From NCBI GenBank assembly GCA_025050535.1, contig JALBVF010000002.1, positions 383,640-447,639 on the forward strand: DNA of 64,000 bases. Reading direction: 5' to 3'. The notes below the pieces were generated by a model. It did not search any database. It was not told the DNA's origin and saw only the letters and a program-made list of their open reading frames with translations. Within the stretch, counting starts at the first letter, position 1. Each line of letters begins with the position of its first letter. Both the position numbers and the translations under genes were made by a program. Source of the DNA: Candidatus Protistibacter heckmannii. Its GTDB lineage: Bacteria > Pseudomonadota > Gammaproteobacteria > Burkholderiales > Burkholderiaceae. Below, piece by piece: positions 31,012 to 40,011 of the stretch.

Positions 31012-32934
31012 TTATTGGCCACGCAGAAAGAGGCGGTCGAGATCGGCCACGGTGATCTGCACCCAGGTCGGGCGGCCGTGGTTGCACTGGTCGGCGCGCT
31101 CGGTGGTCTCCATCTGGCGCAGCAGCGCGTCCATCTCCGGCAGGGTCAGCGCGCGGCCGGCGCGCACCGCGCTGTGGCAGGCCAGGGTGCCGAGCAGTTC
31201 GTTCTGGTGCTCGGTGAGCACGCGCGAGCCGCCCCATTCGCGCAGGTCGCGCAGGACGTCGCGGGCCAGCGATTCGATGTCGGCGTGCGCGAGCAGGGCC
31301 GGCACCGCGCGCACGGCGAGCGTGATGGGCGAGAGCGCGGCGATGTCGAAGCCGAGGGCGGCGAGGGTCTCGGCCTCATCCTGGGCGGTGGCGGTCTCGA
31401 GTTCGTCGGCGGCGAAGGAGAGCGGCAGCAGCAAGGGCTGCATGGCGATCTGGCTGGCGTCGAGCGCGGTCTTCATCTTCTCGTAGAGGATGCGTTCGTG
31501 CGCGGCGTGCATGTCCACCAGGACCAGGCCCTTGCGGTTCTGGGCGAGGACGTAGATGCCGTGCAGCTGGGCGATGGCGTTGCCCATGGGATGCGGATCC
31601 TCGGCGTCGGCGGCGATCGGCGCGTGCGCATTCGGTGTGGCGTAGGGGGAGACATAAGGGGACGCGTAGGCTGGAGCCGCCGCGGCATCGCCCGTCTGCG
31701 GCGCCAGATGCGACGCATGCTGCGGCTCGAAGCGGCGTTCGAACATGGCGAGGTATTCGGCGCGCGGCTGGACTATGCCAAGCGGCTGCTGGCGCGGCGG
31801 CTGCGCGATCCAGTTCAGGGCGCCGCCGCCGTCGGACCTGGGGCCGCCGCCCGCGCCTTGCGCCACAACGGCTGCCGGGCCCGCGCCCTGCTCCGCGTCG
31901 AGAGTGCCCGGATTGGTCGCCCGGGCCAGCGCACCGTGCACGGCGTGGAAGACGAACTGATGCAACGCGCGGCTGTCGCGGAAGCGCACCTCGATCTTGG
32001 CCGGATGCACGTTGACGTCCACCGCTTCGGGCGGCAGGTCGAGATGCAGCACGTAGGCCGGGTAGCGGTCGCCGTGCAGCACGTCTTGATAGGCGCTGCG
32101 CACCGCGTGGGTGAGCAGTTTGTCGCGCACGAAGCGGCCGTTGACGAAGAAGTACTGCGAATCGGCGCGGCCCCGGCTGGCGGTGGGCGCGCCGCTCATG
32201 CCGTAGAAATGCAGCGCGCCGGCGCTGACGTCCACGGGCAGCTGGTGTGCGGCGAATTCGTCGCCGAGGATGGCGGCGCTGCGCGCGGCCGCACCTTCGA
32301 GCAGATCGCCCTGCTTGAGCGCGGGCCAGTGGGCCACGGTCTTGCCCTGGTGGCTGACGGTGAAGCCCACGCCGGGACGCGCCAGCGCCATGCGGCGCAC
32401 GACTTCGAGGCAGTGGCCGAGTTCGGTCTGTTCGCTCTTGAGGAATTTGCGGCGCGCGTGCGTATTGTAGTATAGGTCCTGCACGTCGACGACGGTGCCC
32501 ACGCCGCCGGCGGCCGGCATCAGGCCTTCGACGCCGGCTTCGATACAACTGGCGTGGGGCGCTCCGGCCGTGCGGCTGGTGATGGAGACATGCGCCACGG
32601 CGGCGATCGAGGCGAGCGCCTCGCCGCGAAAGCCCAGCGAGGCGACGGATTCGAGTTCGGCCAGGGTGGCGATCTTGCTGGTGGCGTGGCGCTGCAGGGC
32701 GAGCCGCAATTCCTCGGGCGGAATGCCGCCGCCGTTGTCGCTGACCTGGATGCGGCGCATGCCGCCGTCCTCGAGGCGCAGCTGCACGGCAGTGGAGCCG
32801 GCGTCGAGCGCGTTCTCGAGCAGCTCCTTGACGACGGAGGCGGGGCGCTCGACGACTTCGCCGGCGGCGATCTGGCTGATCAGCCGATCGGGCAGTGCGC
32901 AGATCGGGCGGCGGGTTGGCATGGCGGAGTTCAT
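31012..32934 (-). CDS. mutL: DNA mismatch repair protein MutL
   Basis: MutL couples MutS mismatch recognition to strand incision. The 640-residue product (ATG 32934; ATG 32922 also possible) has the GHKL ATPase motifs ELLENALDAGSTAV, VSDNGGGIPPEEL and SLGFRGEALASIA. A Pro/Ala-rich linker follows, then a C-terminal dimerisation domain with DMHAAHERILYEKMK, LACHSAVRAGRAL and CNHGRPTWVQI. DMHAAHERILYE matches the metal-binding endonuclease motif of MutL proteins that nick DNA themselves. That fits a betaproteobacterium lacking MutH. Intact despite neighbouring decay. Confidence 0.95.
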   Translation of the reverse strand: MNSAMPTRRPICALPDRLISQIAAGEVVERPASVVKELLENALDAGSTAVQLRLEDGGMRRIQVSDNGGGIPPEELRLALQRHATSKIATLAELESVASLGFRGEALASIAAVAHVSITSRTAGAPHASCIEAGVEGLMPAAGGVGTVVDVQDLYYNTHARRKFLKSEQTELGHCLEVVRRMALARPGVGFTVSHQGKTVAHWPALKQGDLLEGAAARSAAILGDEFAAHQLPVDVSAGALHFYGMSGAPTASRGRADSQYFFVNGRFVRDKLLTHAVRSAYQDVLHGDRYPAYVLHLDLPPEAVDVNVHPAKIEVRFRDSRALHQFVFHAVHGALARATNPGTLDAEQGAGPAAVVAQGAGGGPRSDGGGALNWIAQPPRQQPLGIVQPRAEYLAMFERRFEPQHASHLAPQTGDAAAAPAYASPYVSPYATPNAHAPIAADAEDPHPMGNAIAQLHGIYVLAQNRKGLVLVDMHAAHERILYEKMKTALDASQIAMQPLLLPLSFAADELETATAQDEAETLAALGFDIAALSPITLAVRAVPALLAHADIESLARDVLRDLREWGGSRVLTEHQNELLGTLACHSAVRAGRALTLPEMDALLRQMETTERADQCNHGRPTWVQITVADLDRLFLRGQ

Positions 32935-33036
32935 GCCGCGATTATAGAGGTGTGGGCATGGCGCCGCCGGCATGCGGCCGCCGGCAGTCACGGACGATCC
33001 GTTATCATCACGCCACTTTCCGAAAGGGCGCGCGAT

Positions 33037-33678
33037 TTGGACACCTTGATTGAATTGGCCAGCATGATCCTGCACATCGACCAGAGCCTGGGCCTGGTCG
33101 TGGACCGCTACGGCATCTTGGTCTACGGCATGCTGTTTCTGATCATCTTCGCGGAGACAGGGCTGGTGGTGTTTCCCTTCCTGCCGGGCGATTCGCTGCT
33201 GTTCATCGCCGGCGCGTTCTGCGCGGCGGGCACGATGGATCTGCTGCCGATCAATGTGCTGCTGCTGGTGGCGGCGGTGCTGGGCAATACGCTGAATTAT
33301 TGGATCGGCAAGCGCGTGGGCGCGAAGATCTGGGAGATGAATCCGCGCTGGATCGACCACAACGCGCTGCGCAAGACGCACGATTTCTACGAGCGCCACG
33401 GCGGCAAGACTATCGTGCTGGCGCGCTTCATCCCAGTGATCCGCACCTTCGCGCCCTTCGTCGGCGGGGTTTCGGACATGCCGCACGGCCGCTTCCAGCT
33501 CTACAGCGTGGGCGGCGCGCTGCTGTGGATCGTTGGCCTGTCGGTGGCCGGCTATTTCTTCGGCAACCTGCCCTTCATCAAGCAGTACCTCAACGTGATC
33601 GTGCTCTCGGGCATCGCCTCGGCGGCAGTGCCGGTTGCGCTGGGCGCGCTCTGGCGGCTGTTCAAGCGCCGGCGCTGA
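33037..33678 (+). CDS. DedA family membrane protein
   Basis: DedA proteins are inner-membrane undecaprenyl-phosphate or lipid flippase-like proteins needed for envelope homeostasis. The 213-residue product has several membrane helices, the motif FPFLPGDSLLFIAGAF, GKRVGAKIWEMNPRW, and the signature RFIPVIRTFAPFVGGVSDMP. I prefer TTG 33037, preceded by GAAAGGG, to the ATG at 33064, because the family's N-terminal ILHIDQ segment needs the extra residues before it. It is divergent from mutL and appears intact. It may be the only functional DedA here, since the fusion at 28 kb is dead. Confidence 0.88.
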   Translation: MDTLIELASMILHIDQSLGLVVDRYGILVYGMLFLIIFAETGLVVFPFLPGDSLLFIAGAFCAAGTMDLLPINVLLLVAAVLGNTLNYWIGKRVGAKIWEMNPRWIDHNALRKTHDFYERHGGKTIVLARFIPVIRTFAPFVGGVSDMPHGRFQLYSVGGALLWIVGLSVAGYFFGNLPFIKQYLNVIVLSGIASAAVPVALGALWRLFKRRR

Positions 33679-33687
33679 GCGCCCGCC

Positions 33688-34838
33688 TCAACTGTTGGCC
33701 GGCTTGCGGGTCAGCGCCAGCGTGCGGCGCAGGACCGGTTTTCCGGCCTCTGCCTTTTCCTTGATCTCCGCCAGTAGCATGCGGCTGTCGGGCGCGAAGC
33801 GCAGGGTGCGCTTCTTGCGCATGTCGATGAGCTGGACGTCGAGCGAGCGCATCGCGTGCTCCTTGCTCTTGGCCGAGCCCGGCAGCGGATTGCGGGCCAG
33901 GGCTTCTGGCATCTGGCGAGCATGCGGCCGTCCGGCGAATAGAACAGCCATTCATCATGAGCACGCGCCGCCGCCGGCATCGCCGAGGTATAGGCCGGCA
34001 CGCTGTGGTCGCCGCGCGCGGCGCCGGCCGCGACCACCGCGGGGGCGCCGTCCTTGTCGCTCCCGATGAAGGCGAACTGCCTGCCATCGGGAGAGACGGC
34101 CACGGGATGCCTGTGCATGTCGGCCGCGCCGTTGCTGCGCAGACTCTCCAGGCTGCGGCCCGGCTCGGGGCGCTGTCCAGACGCAGCGTTGCCTCGCGCG
34201 GGAAATTGCAGCGGCGAGGGCGCGGCATGGGTGTGGCTTGGGGAGGAGTCATAGAGCAGGGCGACGCGCTTGCCGTCGCGGGAGACTTGCATGCCTTCCA
34301 GATTGAAGCAGGGATCGTCGAAGACCTGAGCGTCTTGCAGATGCCAGCGCCCGTCCTTGTCGGCGTGCCGGTATTCAAGCAGATGGCACTGATGCCGGGG
34401 CAGCCCCTTGTCTTCCCAGATGCCGGAGGTCAGCGCGAAGAGCCGCTTGCCGTCGTCGGCCAGGGCGAGCTTGATGTCCTGATGTGAGAGCGCCGCGTCG
34501 CGCGGGAAACTGGCGACGGGCAGCAGCGCTGCCTTGGCCGGCTTGGCTGGATCAAGCACGGCGATCTGGTAGCGGCCCTCGGTCCAGGCGTTTCGGGCGA
34601 TGGCCAGGGCCCAGCCCTGCATGGCGGCATGGATTTCGCCGACCGATTGGCCCGATGCGCTCAGGCCGAACAGCGGATTGAGTTTGACCGTGGCGCTGGC
34701 GCTGCTGTTCAGGCACAGAAACTCCATCGGCCTGTCCAAACAGGGCAGACGGCGGTCGATCAGGTGATTGATCTGCACATTGCCTTCCAGGCGGCTTTCG
34801 CGGCCGGCGGGGGACGTGCGGGCAGAGCGGTAGGACAC
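33688..34838 (-). pseudogene. Beta-propeller (TolB/WD40-like) protein, frameshifted
   Basis: The long frame shows repeated propeller blades: IKLALADDGKRLFALTSG, MQVSRDGKRVALLYDSS, VAVSPDGRQFAFIGSD and EWLFYSPDGRMLAR. Near 33915 the frame changes, and the sequence continues as PEALARNPLPGSAKSKEHA and ends RTLALTRKPANS at 33688. Upstream, a TAG and a further frame change separate it from a possible original start at 35031 (MKIVRPQASLLAARRF). Function unknown. It lies convergent to the dedA gene. I call it a pseudogene with at least two lesions. Confidence 0.7.
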
Positions 34839-35130
34839 GGCGATGTCGCCCTGCTGCTCGGCGCGGAGCGCGGTGGGGCCGCCCTAGGTGCGCGACGCGG
34901 CCGGGCCGGGGCGGGGGACGGTGGAAGACGCGCGGGACAGCGGGGGAACGGGCGAATGTGGCGCGGGCGTCCAGAGCGAAGGGGAAGCGGCGCGCGGCCA
35001 GCAGGGAGGCCTGGGGACGGACAATTTTCATTTGCGCTCCATGCGGCTGGGTATCGCGTATGGGTAGCGCGGGGGCGTGGAAGTTCGGGGCTGGCGCGGA
35101 CGAATCTAAAAAGAGTGCCGTCGTACAGCC
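34839..35130 (-). other. Degenerate 5' end of the propeller gene
   Basis: No intact gene is visible in this stretch. A minus-strand frame from ATG 35031 reads MKIVRPQASLLAARRFPFAL and may be the original N-terminus of the propeller protein, now out of frame. The rest holds GC-rich low-complexity sequence. Confidence 0.35.
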
Positions 35131-35160
35131 CCGGCGCGGAACTCCGCCGCGCCGGCTTTA
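35131..35160. terminator. Hairpin terminator interrupted by IS copy B
   Basis: CCGGCGCGG at 35131-35139 pairs exactly with CCGCGCCGG at 35147-35155, followed by CTTTA. The T-run stops at the TA where the IS begins, so the element appears to have landed in the T-tract of an intrinsic terminator. Confidence 0.6.
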
Positions 35161-35182
35161 TTGATCCGGCAAGAAGAAGTTT

Positions 35183-35908
35183 TCATGCGGCGTATTTGAC
35201 GCGGGGATCCTGGAAGTAGGATTTCACGCGTTCGGGATGGGTTTCGATGAACGCCATGTGGTTCTTTGCTGCAGCGTGTAATTTGGCCTTTGTTCTGACG
35301 GGGACTCGTGTGCTGATGACATGTTTCAGGTCGGCGTTGAGTCGCTCATCCGGATTGAGCTCCGGGCTGTAGCTTGGCAGGTAAAAGACTTCGATGTCGG
35401 CTTGGTGCTCGGCAAGCCATGCCTTGACCTGCTTGCAGTGATGCACGCCGAGGTTGTCGAGGATCAGGAACACTTTCTTTCCCGCGCGCTTGCCATCGGC
35501 CACCAGCGCCTCGAAGAGCTCGATGAGCTTCTCGTGGTTAAAGGCACCATCGATGATCATCCAGCTTGCCTTGCCCTGATTGGTCACTGTGGAAATCATC
35601 GACAGCTTCTGTCGCGTACCTCTAACCGCCATCGTGACCGGGGTTTGCCCTTTGGGATCATAACTGCGGCCCCGAACATCCGTATTCACCAACGCGGTTT
35701 CGTCACCCCAGTGAATCTCGCCACCTTTGGCCTTGGCACGCTTCTCGATGGCCAGATACTCCTGATCGATCCACTGCTTGACAGACTCCGGTCGCTGTTC
35801 GTAAGCGCGCTTGATCGGCTTTTTCGGCGTGAAACCCCAGCGCTTGAGGTAGTCTCCGACCGCACGTATTGAGAGTCTGACCGCGTATTCCTGTTCGATG
35901 AACAGCAT
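35183..35908 (-). CDS. IS630 transposase, catalytic part (copy B)
   Basis: This 241-residue DDE part starts MLFIEQEYAVRLSIRAVGDY and holds the linker KRWGFTPKKPIKRAYEQ. The catalytic regions are HWGDETALVN (first D), FLILDNLGVHH (second D) and SPELNPDERLNADL (E). It corresponds to residues about 112 onward of a normal single-ORF IS630 transposase. The upstream ORF is in the same frame, separated only by a TAA at 35936-35938 and nine further codons. It may be made by readthrough, or by reinitiation at its own ATG. Confidence 0.85.
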   Translation of the reverse strand: MLFIEQEYAVRLSIRAVGDYLKRWGFTPKKPIKRAYEQRPESVKQWIDQEYLAIEKRAKAKGGEIHWGDETALVNTDVRGRSYDPKGQTPVTMAVRGTRQKLSMISTVTNQGKASWMIIDGAFNHEKLIELFEALVADGKRAGKKVFLILDNLGVHHCKQVKAWLAEHQADIEVFYLPSYSPELNPDERLNADLKHVISTRVPVRTKAKLHAAAKNHMAFIETHPERVKSYFQDPRVKYAA

Positions 35909-35935
35909 GACCGCGCCTCGCGTCCAGAGCGCAGA

Positions 35936-36241
35936 TTACATCTTCAACTGCTCCGGACGTTTGTCGCAGATCGTGCGACGGATTGCTTCTTCTTGATCCG
36001 CATTCAGCCGTCTTCCGTCTCCTGGCGTACGAGCTTGTGGGCGCGGCTTCAGGGTCGCCGCGCCCCCTTCTTCATAGAGATCAATGGCCAGTCGAGCCGC
36101 CGGGTAACTCAGCCCTGTCAACTCCGCGATGGCCATGACTCCGTATCCCTTCCGATGCAACCTAACGACCTGCTTTCGCCTCTCGTGCAGTTGCTCCAGT
36201 TTCTGGTATCGAGCGTTTTCTTTTTCTATGCCAATTCGCAT
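35936..36241 (-). CDS. IS630 transposase, helix-turn-helix part (copy B)
   Basis: This is the 101-residue DNA-binding part. It begins MRIGIEKENARYQKLEQLHE, contains the HTH region YGVMAIAELTGLSYPAARLA, and ends KRPEQLKM at TAA. Compared with copies C and D it differs at a few sites (GGAATLKPRP instead of GSAAALKPHP). Confidence 0.85.
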   Translation of the reverse strand: MRIGIEKENARYQKLEQLHERRKQVVRLHRKGYGVMAIAELTGLSYPAARLAIDLYEEGGAATLKPRPQARTPGDGRRLNADQEEAIRRTICDKRPEQLKM

Positions 36242-36292
36242 GCCAGAAATGATAATAAACTCAATCTTTATATTGCCGTGTCAATAAGGAAC

Positions 36293-36775
36293 ATGAACAT
36301 GGACAACAACATTCTCACACGCCTGCGCCATTACGATCACGCACTACTACAGGAAGCCGCCAATGAAATCCAGAAGCTGCGCAGCCAGCTGGACTTCCTG
36401 GCTGGACAAGAATTCGATGAACGCAACTTCGTCGCCATGCGTTCCAAGCTCGAGGTCTGGAAGCAGCAGATCGCCGACGCGCGCAAGAACGGCGAAGCCG
36501 AAGCCGCCTCGCTGCTGCGCATCCTGGGCTACACCTGGGAAGAAAGCCGCTGGCGCGATCTGCCCAAGCCCGTGGTCAAGAAGGCCCAGGACGTGACCAT
36601 CCTGCACGTGAGCAACGGCGGCAAGAACATGGGCATTAGCCTCTCGGGTCTGCAGAACATCGGCTACGGCGACCACGTGCTCTACGCACAGAACAAGAGC
36701 TAGCCCGAAGCCCAGCTCGACTTCGTCACGCGCGAGGAAGAGCTCGAGGCTTCCAAGCTGCGCAGCGAAGCCTGA
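36293..36775 (+). pseudogene. Conserved-looking hypothetical protein with one in-frame TAG
   Basis: From ATG 36293 the frame encodes a charged helical N-terminus (ILTRLRHYDHALLQEAANEI, predicted coiled coil to about residue 75). A globular part follows (DVTILHVSNGGKNMGISLSG). TAG at 36701 interrupts it, but the frame stays coding-like beyond (AQLDFVTREEELEASKLRSE) to TGA at 36773. I do not recognise the family; it has the size of nucleoid or phasin-like proteins but lacks their motifs. An IS ends just eight bases upstream, so its native promoter is probably disconnected. Confidence 0.5.
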
Positions 36776-36873
36776 GTCGGCGCGCCCAGGGCGCGCAAGC
36801 GCGCGGCCCTGGAGCCATCCTCTGGACGGCCTGAAGCCTGGTGGGAAATGCGCTGGGAAAATCAGGAGAGAGG

Positions 36874-36947
36874 TGGAGGCGCGGGCGGGAGTCGAACCCA
36901 CCTAAAAGGATTTGCAGTCCTCTGCATAGCCGCTTTGCTACCGCGCC
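36874..36947 (-). tRNA. tRNA-Cys(GCA)
   Basis: The minus strand folds as a cloverleaf of 74 bases with encoded CCA: acceptor GGCGCGG pairing near the 3' end, anticodon loop CTGCAAA with anticodon GCA, and a GGTTCGACTC T-arm. It follows tRNA-Gly on the same strand, downstream of pgsA. Confidence 0.95.
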
Positions 36948-36994
36948 ATCGTTAATGCGGACGCAAGCTTAACGCGTATTTGAAAACGCTGCTT

Positions 36995-37040
36995 GCTCCA
37001 AACAAAAAGGGAAGCTTTGGCTTCCCTTTTTGTTTGGAGC
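36995..37040. terminator. 21-bp perfect inverted repeat between the two tRNA genes
   Basis: The arms 36995-37015 and 37020-37040 are exact complements around a 4-base loop and include AAAAAGGGAAGC and its complement, giving T-runs in both directions. The right arm covers the last six bases of tRNA-Gly (37035-37040). It can end transcription after tRNA-Gly, which would limit tRNA-Cys unless read through or separately promoted. Confidence 0.75.
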
Positions 37041-37110
37041 GGGAGACGAGTCTCGAACTCGCGACCTCAACCTTGGCAAGGTTGCGCTCTACCAACTGAG
37101 CTACTCCCGC
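37035..37110 (-). tRNA. tRNA-Gly(GCC)
   Basis: A 76-base minus-strand cloverleaf with encoded CCA: acceptor GCGGGAG, D-arm AGCTCAGTTGGTAGAGC, anticodon loop TTGCCAA (GCC) and T-arm GAGTTCGAGACTC. It lies about 145 bases after pgsA, the usual betaproteobacterial order. Confidence 0.96.
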
Positions 37111-37255
37111 GTGGAGCTTGTTGCTATACTTCCGTCGACCACTGCATCGCTGCTTACGTTGCCGATTTCGATAAATCGTGAATTATGGCAAAACAACTTA
37201 AATGAGTCAAGCCGATTTTGCTTTTGATTTTCAGATCGGCTTCCCGGGGCGCCGC

Positions 37256-37867
37256 TCAGGAGACCTTGCCTTCCCGCCGGACCTTCTCCGACGCGGCCTG
37301 GCTGGCGCGGATGGAGGGCAGCGCGAGGCGCAGGTAATAGATCATCGAAGCCACCGTCAGCACCGCGGCCACCCACACCAGCACCGTGCCCGGCATCTGC
37401 GTGTCATAGCGGCCGAAGAGCAGGCCGTCGAAGAGCAGCAGCGGAATGGCGATCATCTGGAAGGTGGTCTTGAGCTTGCCCAGGAAATTCACCGCGATGC
37501 TGCGCGAGGCGCCGATCTGCGCCATCCATTCACGCAGCGCCGAGATGGTGATCTCGCGGCCGATGATGACCAGGGCCACCAGCGCGTTGACGCGGCTCAT
37601 CGAGAGCAGCACCAGCAGCGCCGCGGTGACCATCAGCTTGTCCGCCACCGGATCGAGGAAGGCGCCGAAGGCCGAGGTCTGGTTCCAGCGCCGGGCGAGA
37701 AAGCCATCGAGCCAGTCGGTCAGCGCGGCGAGGATGAAGAGGATGGCCGCGATCAGATTCTTGGACTGCGACACAAGCAGGCCGTCGGGCAGATAGAACA
37801 CGCCCACGATCAGGGGGATCGCCGCCACCCGCAGCCAGGTCAGGAAGATGGGAAAGTTAAGGGGCAT
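37256..37867 (-). CDS. pgsA: CDP-diacylglycerol--glycerol-3-phosphate 3-phosphatidyltransferase
   Basis: PgsA makes phosphatidylglycerol phosphate at the inner membrane. The 203-residue protein starts MPLNFPIFLTWLRVAAIPLI and has several membrane helices. It has the complete CDP-alcohol phosphotransferase motif, DG-x2-AR-x8-G-x3-D-x3-D, in TDWLDGFLARRWN and FGAFLDPVADK. It sits between uvrC and tRNA-Gly on the same strand. Intact. Confidence 0.95.
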   Translation of the reverse strand: MPLNFPIFLTWLRVAAIPLIVGVFYLPDGLLVSQSKNLIAAILFILAALTDWLDGFLARRWNQTSAFGAFLDPVADKLMVTAALLVLLSMSRVNALVALVIIGREITISALREWMAQIGASRSIAVNFLGKLKTTFQMIAIPLLLFDGLLFGRYDTQMPGTVLVWVAAVLTVASMIYYLRLALPSIRASQAASEKVRREGKVS

Positions 37868-37929
37868 GGCAGATGTCTCAGGGTAGCATATGTTAACTGA
37901 GGTTAATTGCCACCGCGCCGGATTTAGTC

Positions 37930-39969
37930 TCAGTGCAGTTGCTTGTAGATCGACTCCGCGAGGCTCTTGGAAATGCCCTCGACGCTGGCGAGCTCCTCGA
38001 CGCTGGCGTTGGCCACCCCGCGCAGGCCGCCAAAGCGCGCCAGCAGCTTCTGCCGGCGCTTCGCGCCGATGCCGTCTATCTCCTCGAGCCGCGAGGACTG
38101 CCGCGCCTTGGCGCGCTTGGCGCGCATGCCGGTGATGGCGAAGCGGTGGGCCTCGTCGCGGATCTGCGCCACGAGCATCAGCGCCGCGCTCTCGCGCCCC
38201 AGGGCCACGCTCTCGCGGCCGTCGGCGAAGACCAGGGTCTCCAGCCCGACCTTGCGGTCCTCGCCCTTGGCCACCCCGACCAGATTGCCGATGTCCAGGC
38301 CGAGCTCGACGAAGACCTGGCGCGCCACCTCGACCTGGCCCTTTCCGCCGTCGATCAGCACCACCTGCGGCATCTGCGCGCCCTCGGACTCGACCTTCTC
38401 GTAGCGGCGCGTGAGCACCTGTCGCATCGCCGCGTAATCGTCGCCGCCGACGATGTCCTTGATGTTGTAGCGCCGATAGGAGGAGGGCTGCATTGCATTG
38501 GCGGCGTAGACCACGCAGGAGGCCTGGGTGGCTTCGCCTGCGGTGTGGCTGATGTCGAAGCATTCGATGCGAAGCTGGGAGAGGTCGTCGACCTCGAGCC
38601 GCAGCAGATCGACGAGTTCGCGGGTGCGCGCCTGCTGGCTGCCCTGCTCCGAGAGCAGCCGCGTCAGCGCCAGCTCCGCGCCCTGGCGCGCCATCTCCAG
38701 CCAGGTGCGGCGCTGGCCCTGGGGCTGTCGCACGAGCTGGATGCGGCGGCCCGTCTGGGCTTCGAGCATCTCCATGAGCGCGGCGTCGCGCGGCGCATGG
38801 CTGACGATGAGTAGCGGCGGCGAAGGCTGGCCGATGTAGTGCTGGGCCATGAAGGCTTCCATGACTTCGGTTTCGATGTCGGTGGCCGCGGCTTCTTCGG
38901 CGTCGGTCTCAGCAGCGATCGCCCCGGCGGCGGCTTCATCGGCCAGCGCCGCTTCGCCCAGCGCAGCGGCACCGGCATCCGAACCGGCGGGAACGTCGCC
39001 GCCCTCGCCGGCCACCGCGCCGCGCACGCCTAGCAGGCCCGCGGCCGCGTCCACGTGCGTCGGGAAATATGCCTTGTCGCCAAGATGCCGGCCGCCGCGC
39101 ACCATCGCCAGGTTCACGCACACGCGTCCGCCCTGCGCGGCCACAGCGAGGATGTCGGCGCTGCTGTCCGAGCCGGTGTCCATGCTCTGCTGCGCGAGCA
39201 CCTTGGACAGCGAGGCGAGCTGGTCGCGCAGCACCGCGGCCAGCTCGAATTCCAGCGCCTCGGAATGCTTGAGCATGCGCGCCTCGAGCAGCTCCATCAC
39301 CTCTCGCTGCCTGCCTTCGAGAAAGCCCGCGGCGTTCTCGACGTCGGCCGCGTAGGCCTCCTCGCTGATGGCCTTCACGCAGGGGCCGCTGCAGCGGTGG
39401 ATCTGGTAAAGCAGGCAGGGCCGGCTGCGGTTGGAAAACACGCTGTCCTCGCAGGTGCGCAGCAGGAATGCCTTCTGCAGGATCTGCGCGCTCTCCTTCA
39501 CCGCCCAGGCGTTGGGAAAGGGGCCGAAGTAACGTGCGCGCTTGTCCACCGCGCCGCGGTAGGTGCTCAGGCGCGGATAAGCGTGATGCGAAATCTTGAG
39601 ATAGGGATAGGACTTGTCGTCGCGGAACAGGATGTTGTAGCGCGGAGCCTGACTCTTGATGAGATTGCTCTCGAGCAGCAGCGCCTCCGCCTCCGAGAGC
39701 GTCACCGTCGTGTCGATGCGCACGATGCGCTCGACCATCATCGCCACGCGCGGAGACTGCTGGCTGCGCGTGAAATAGCTCGACACCCGCTTCTTCAGGT
39801 CGCGCGCCTTGCCGACGTAGAGCAGCTTGTCCTCGGCGTCGTAGTAGCGGTAGACGCCGGGCAGGCTCGGCAGGCTGGCCAACACGGGCTTTGGATCGAA
39901 CGCCGGAAGCGGCTCGGCGGGGGCGGCGGAGGGAGAGAGCTCTTCGGGAGCGTCTTGCGCTTCATCCAT
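37930..39969 (-). CDS. uvrC: UvrABC system protein C
   Basis: UvrC makes both incisions in nucleotide excision repair. The 679-residue product has an N-terminal GIY-YIG domain ([20 protein letters not shown], ending near residue 110) and a Cys cluster [19 protein letters not shown]. The UvrB-interacting UVR motif near residue 240 comes next. The RNase H-like domain has [19 protein letters not shown] and VLIDGGKGQ. Helix-hairpin-helix motifs close the C-terminus. An Ala/Glu/Asp-rich stretch of about 60 residues (encoded about 38860-39040) is inserted before the second nuclease domain. ATG 39969 is 42 bases from divergent earP. Confidence 0.95.
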   Translation of the reverse strand: MDEAQDAPEELSPSAAPAEPLPAFDPKPVLASLPSLPGVYRYYDAEDKLLYVGKARDLKKRVSSYFTRSQQSPRVAMMVERIVRIDTTVTLSEAEALLLESNLIKSQAPRYNILFRDDKSYPYLKISHHAYPRLSTYRGAVDKRARYFGPFPNAWAVKESAQILQKAFLLRTCEDSVFSNRSRPCLLYQIHRCSGPCVKAISEEAYAADVENAAGFLEGRQREVMELLEARMLKHSEALEFELAAVLRDQLASLSKVLAQQSMDTGSDSSADILAVAAQGGRVCVNLAMVRGGRHLGDKAYFPTHVDAAAGLLGVRGAVAGEGGDVPAGSDAGAAALGEAALADEAAAGAIAAETDAEEAAATDIETEVMEAFMAQHYIGQPSPPLLIVSHAPRDAALMEMLEAQTGRRIQLVRQPQGQRRTWLEMARQGAELALTRLLSEQGSQQARTRELVDLLRLEVDDLSQLRIECFDISHTAGEATQASCVVYAANAMQPSSYRRYNIKDIVGGDDYAAMRQVLTRRYEKVESEGAQMPQVVLIDGGKGQVEVARQVFVELGLDIGNLVGVAKGEDRKVGLETLVFADGRESVALGRESAALMLVAQIRDEAHRFAITGMRAKRAKARQSSRLEEIDGIGAKRRQKLLARFGGLRGVANASVEELASVEGISKSLAESIYKQLH

Positions 39970-40011
39970 AATGGTGCAGTGTAGCAAGGGCGAAGGAAGG
40001 GTGGAGAACGG

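Larger units (their letters stand above)
35161..36284 (-). mobile_element. IS630-family element, copy B, full length (1124 bp)
   Basis: The ends are TTGATCCGGCAAGAAGAAG at the left and the complement of TTGACACGGCAATATAAAG at the right. TA flanks both sides (35159-35160, 36285-36286). It holds two same-frame ORFs separated by a TAA. Its right end lies eight bases before the start of the next plus-strand gene. Confidence 0.95.

Noticed and set aside
36293..36775. H-NS or phasin assignment for the unknown gene
   Set aside because: Length and a coiled-coil start are suggestive, but the H-NS DNA-binding motif and phasin pattern are not seen.
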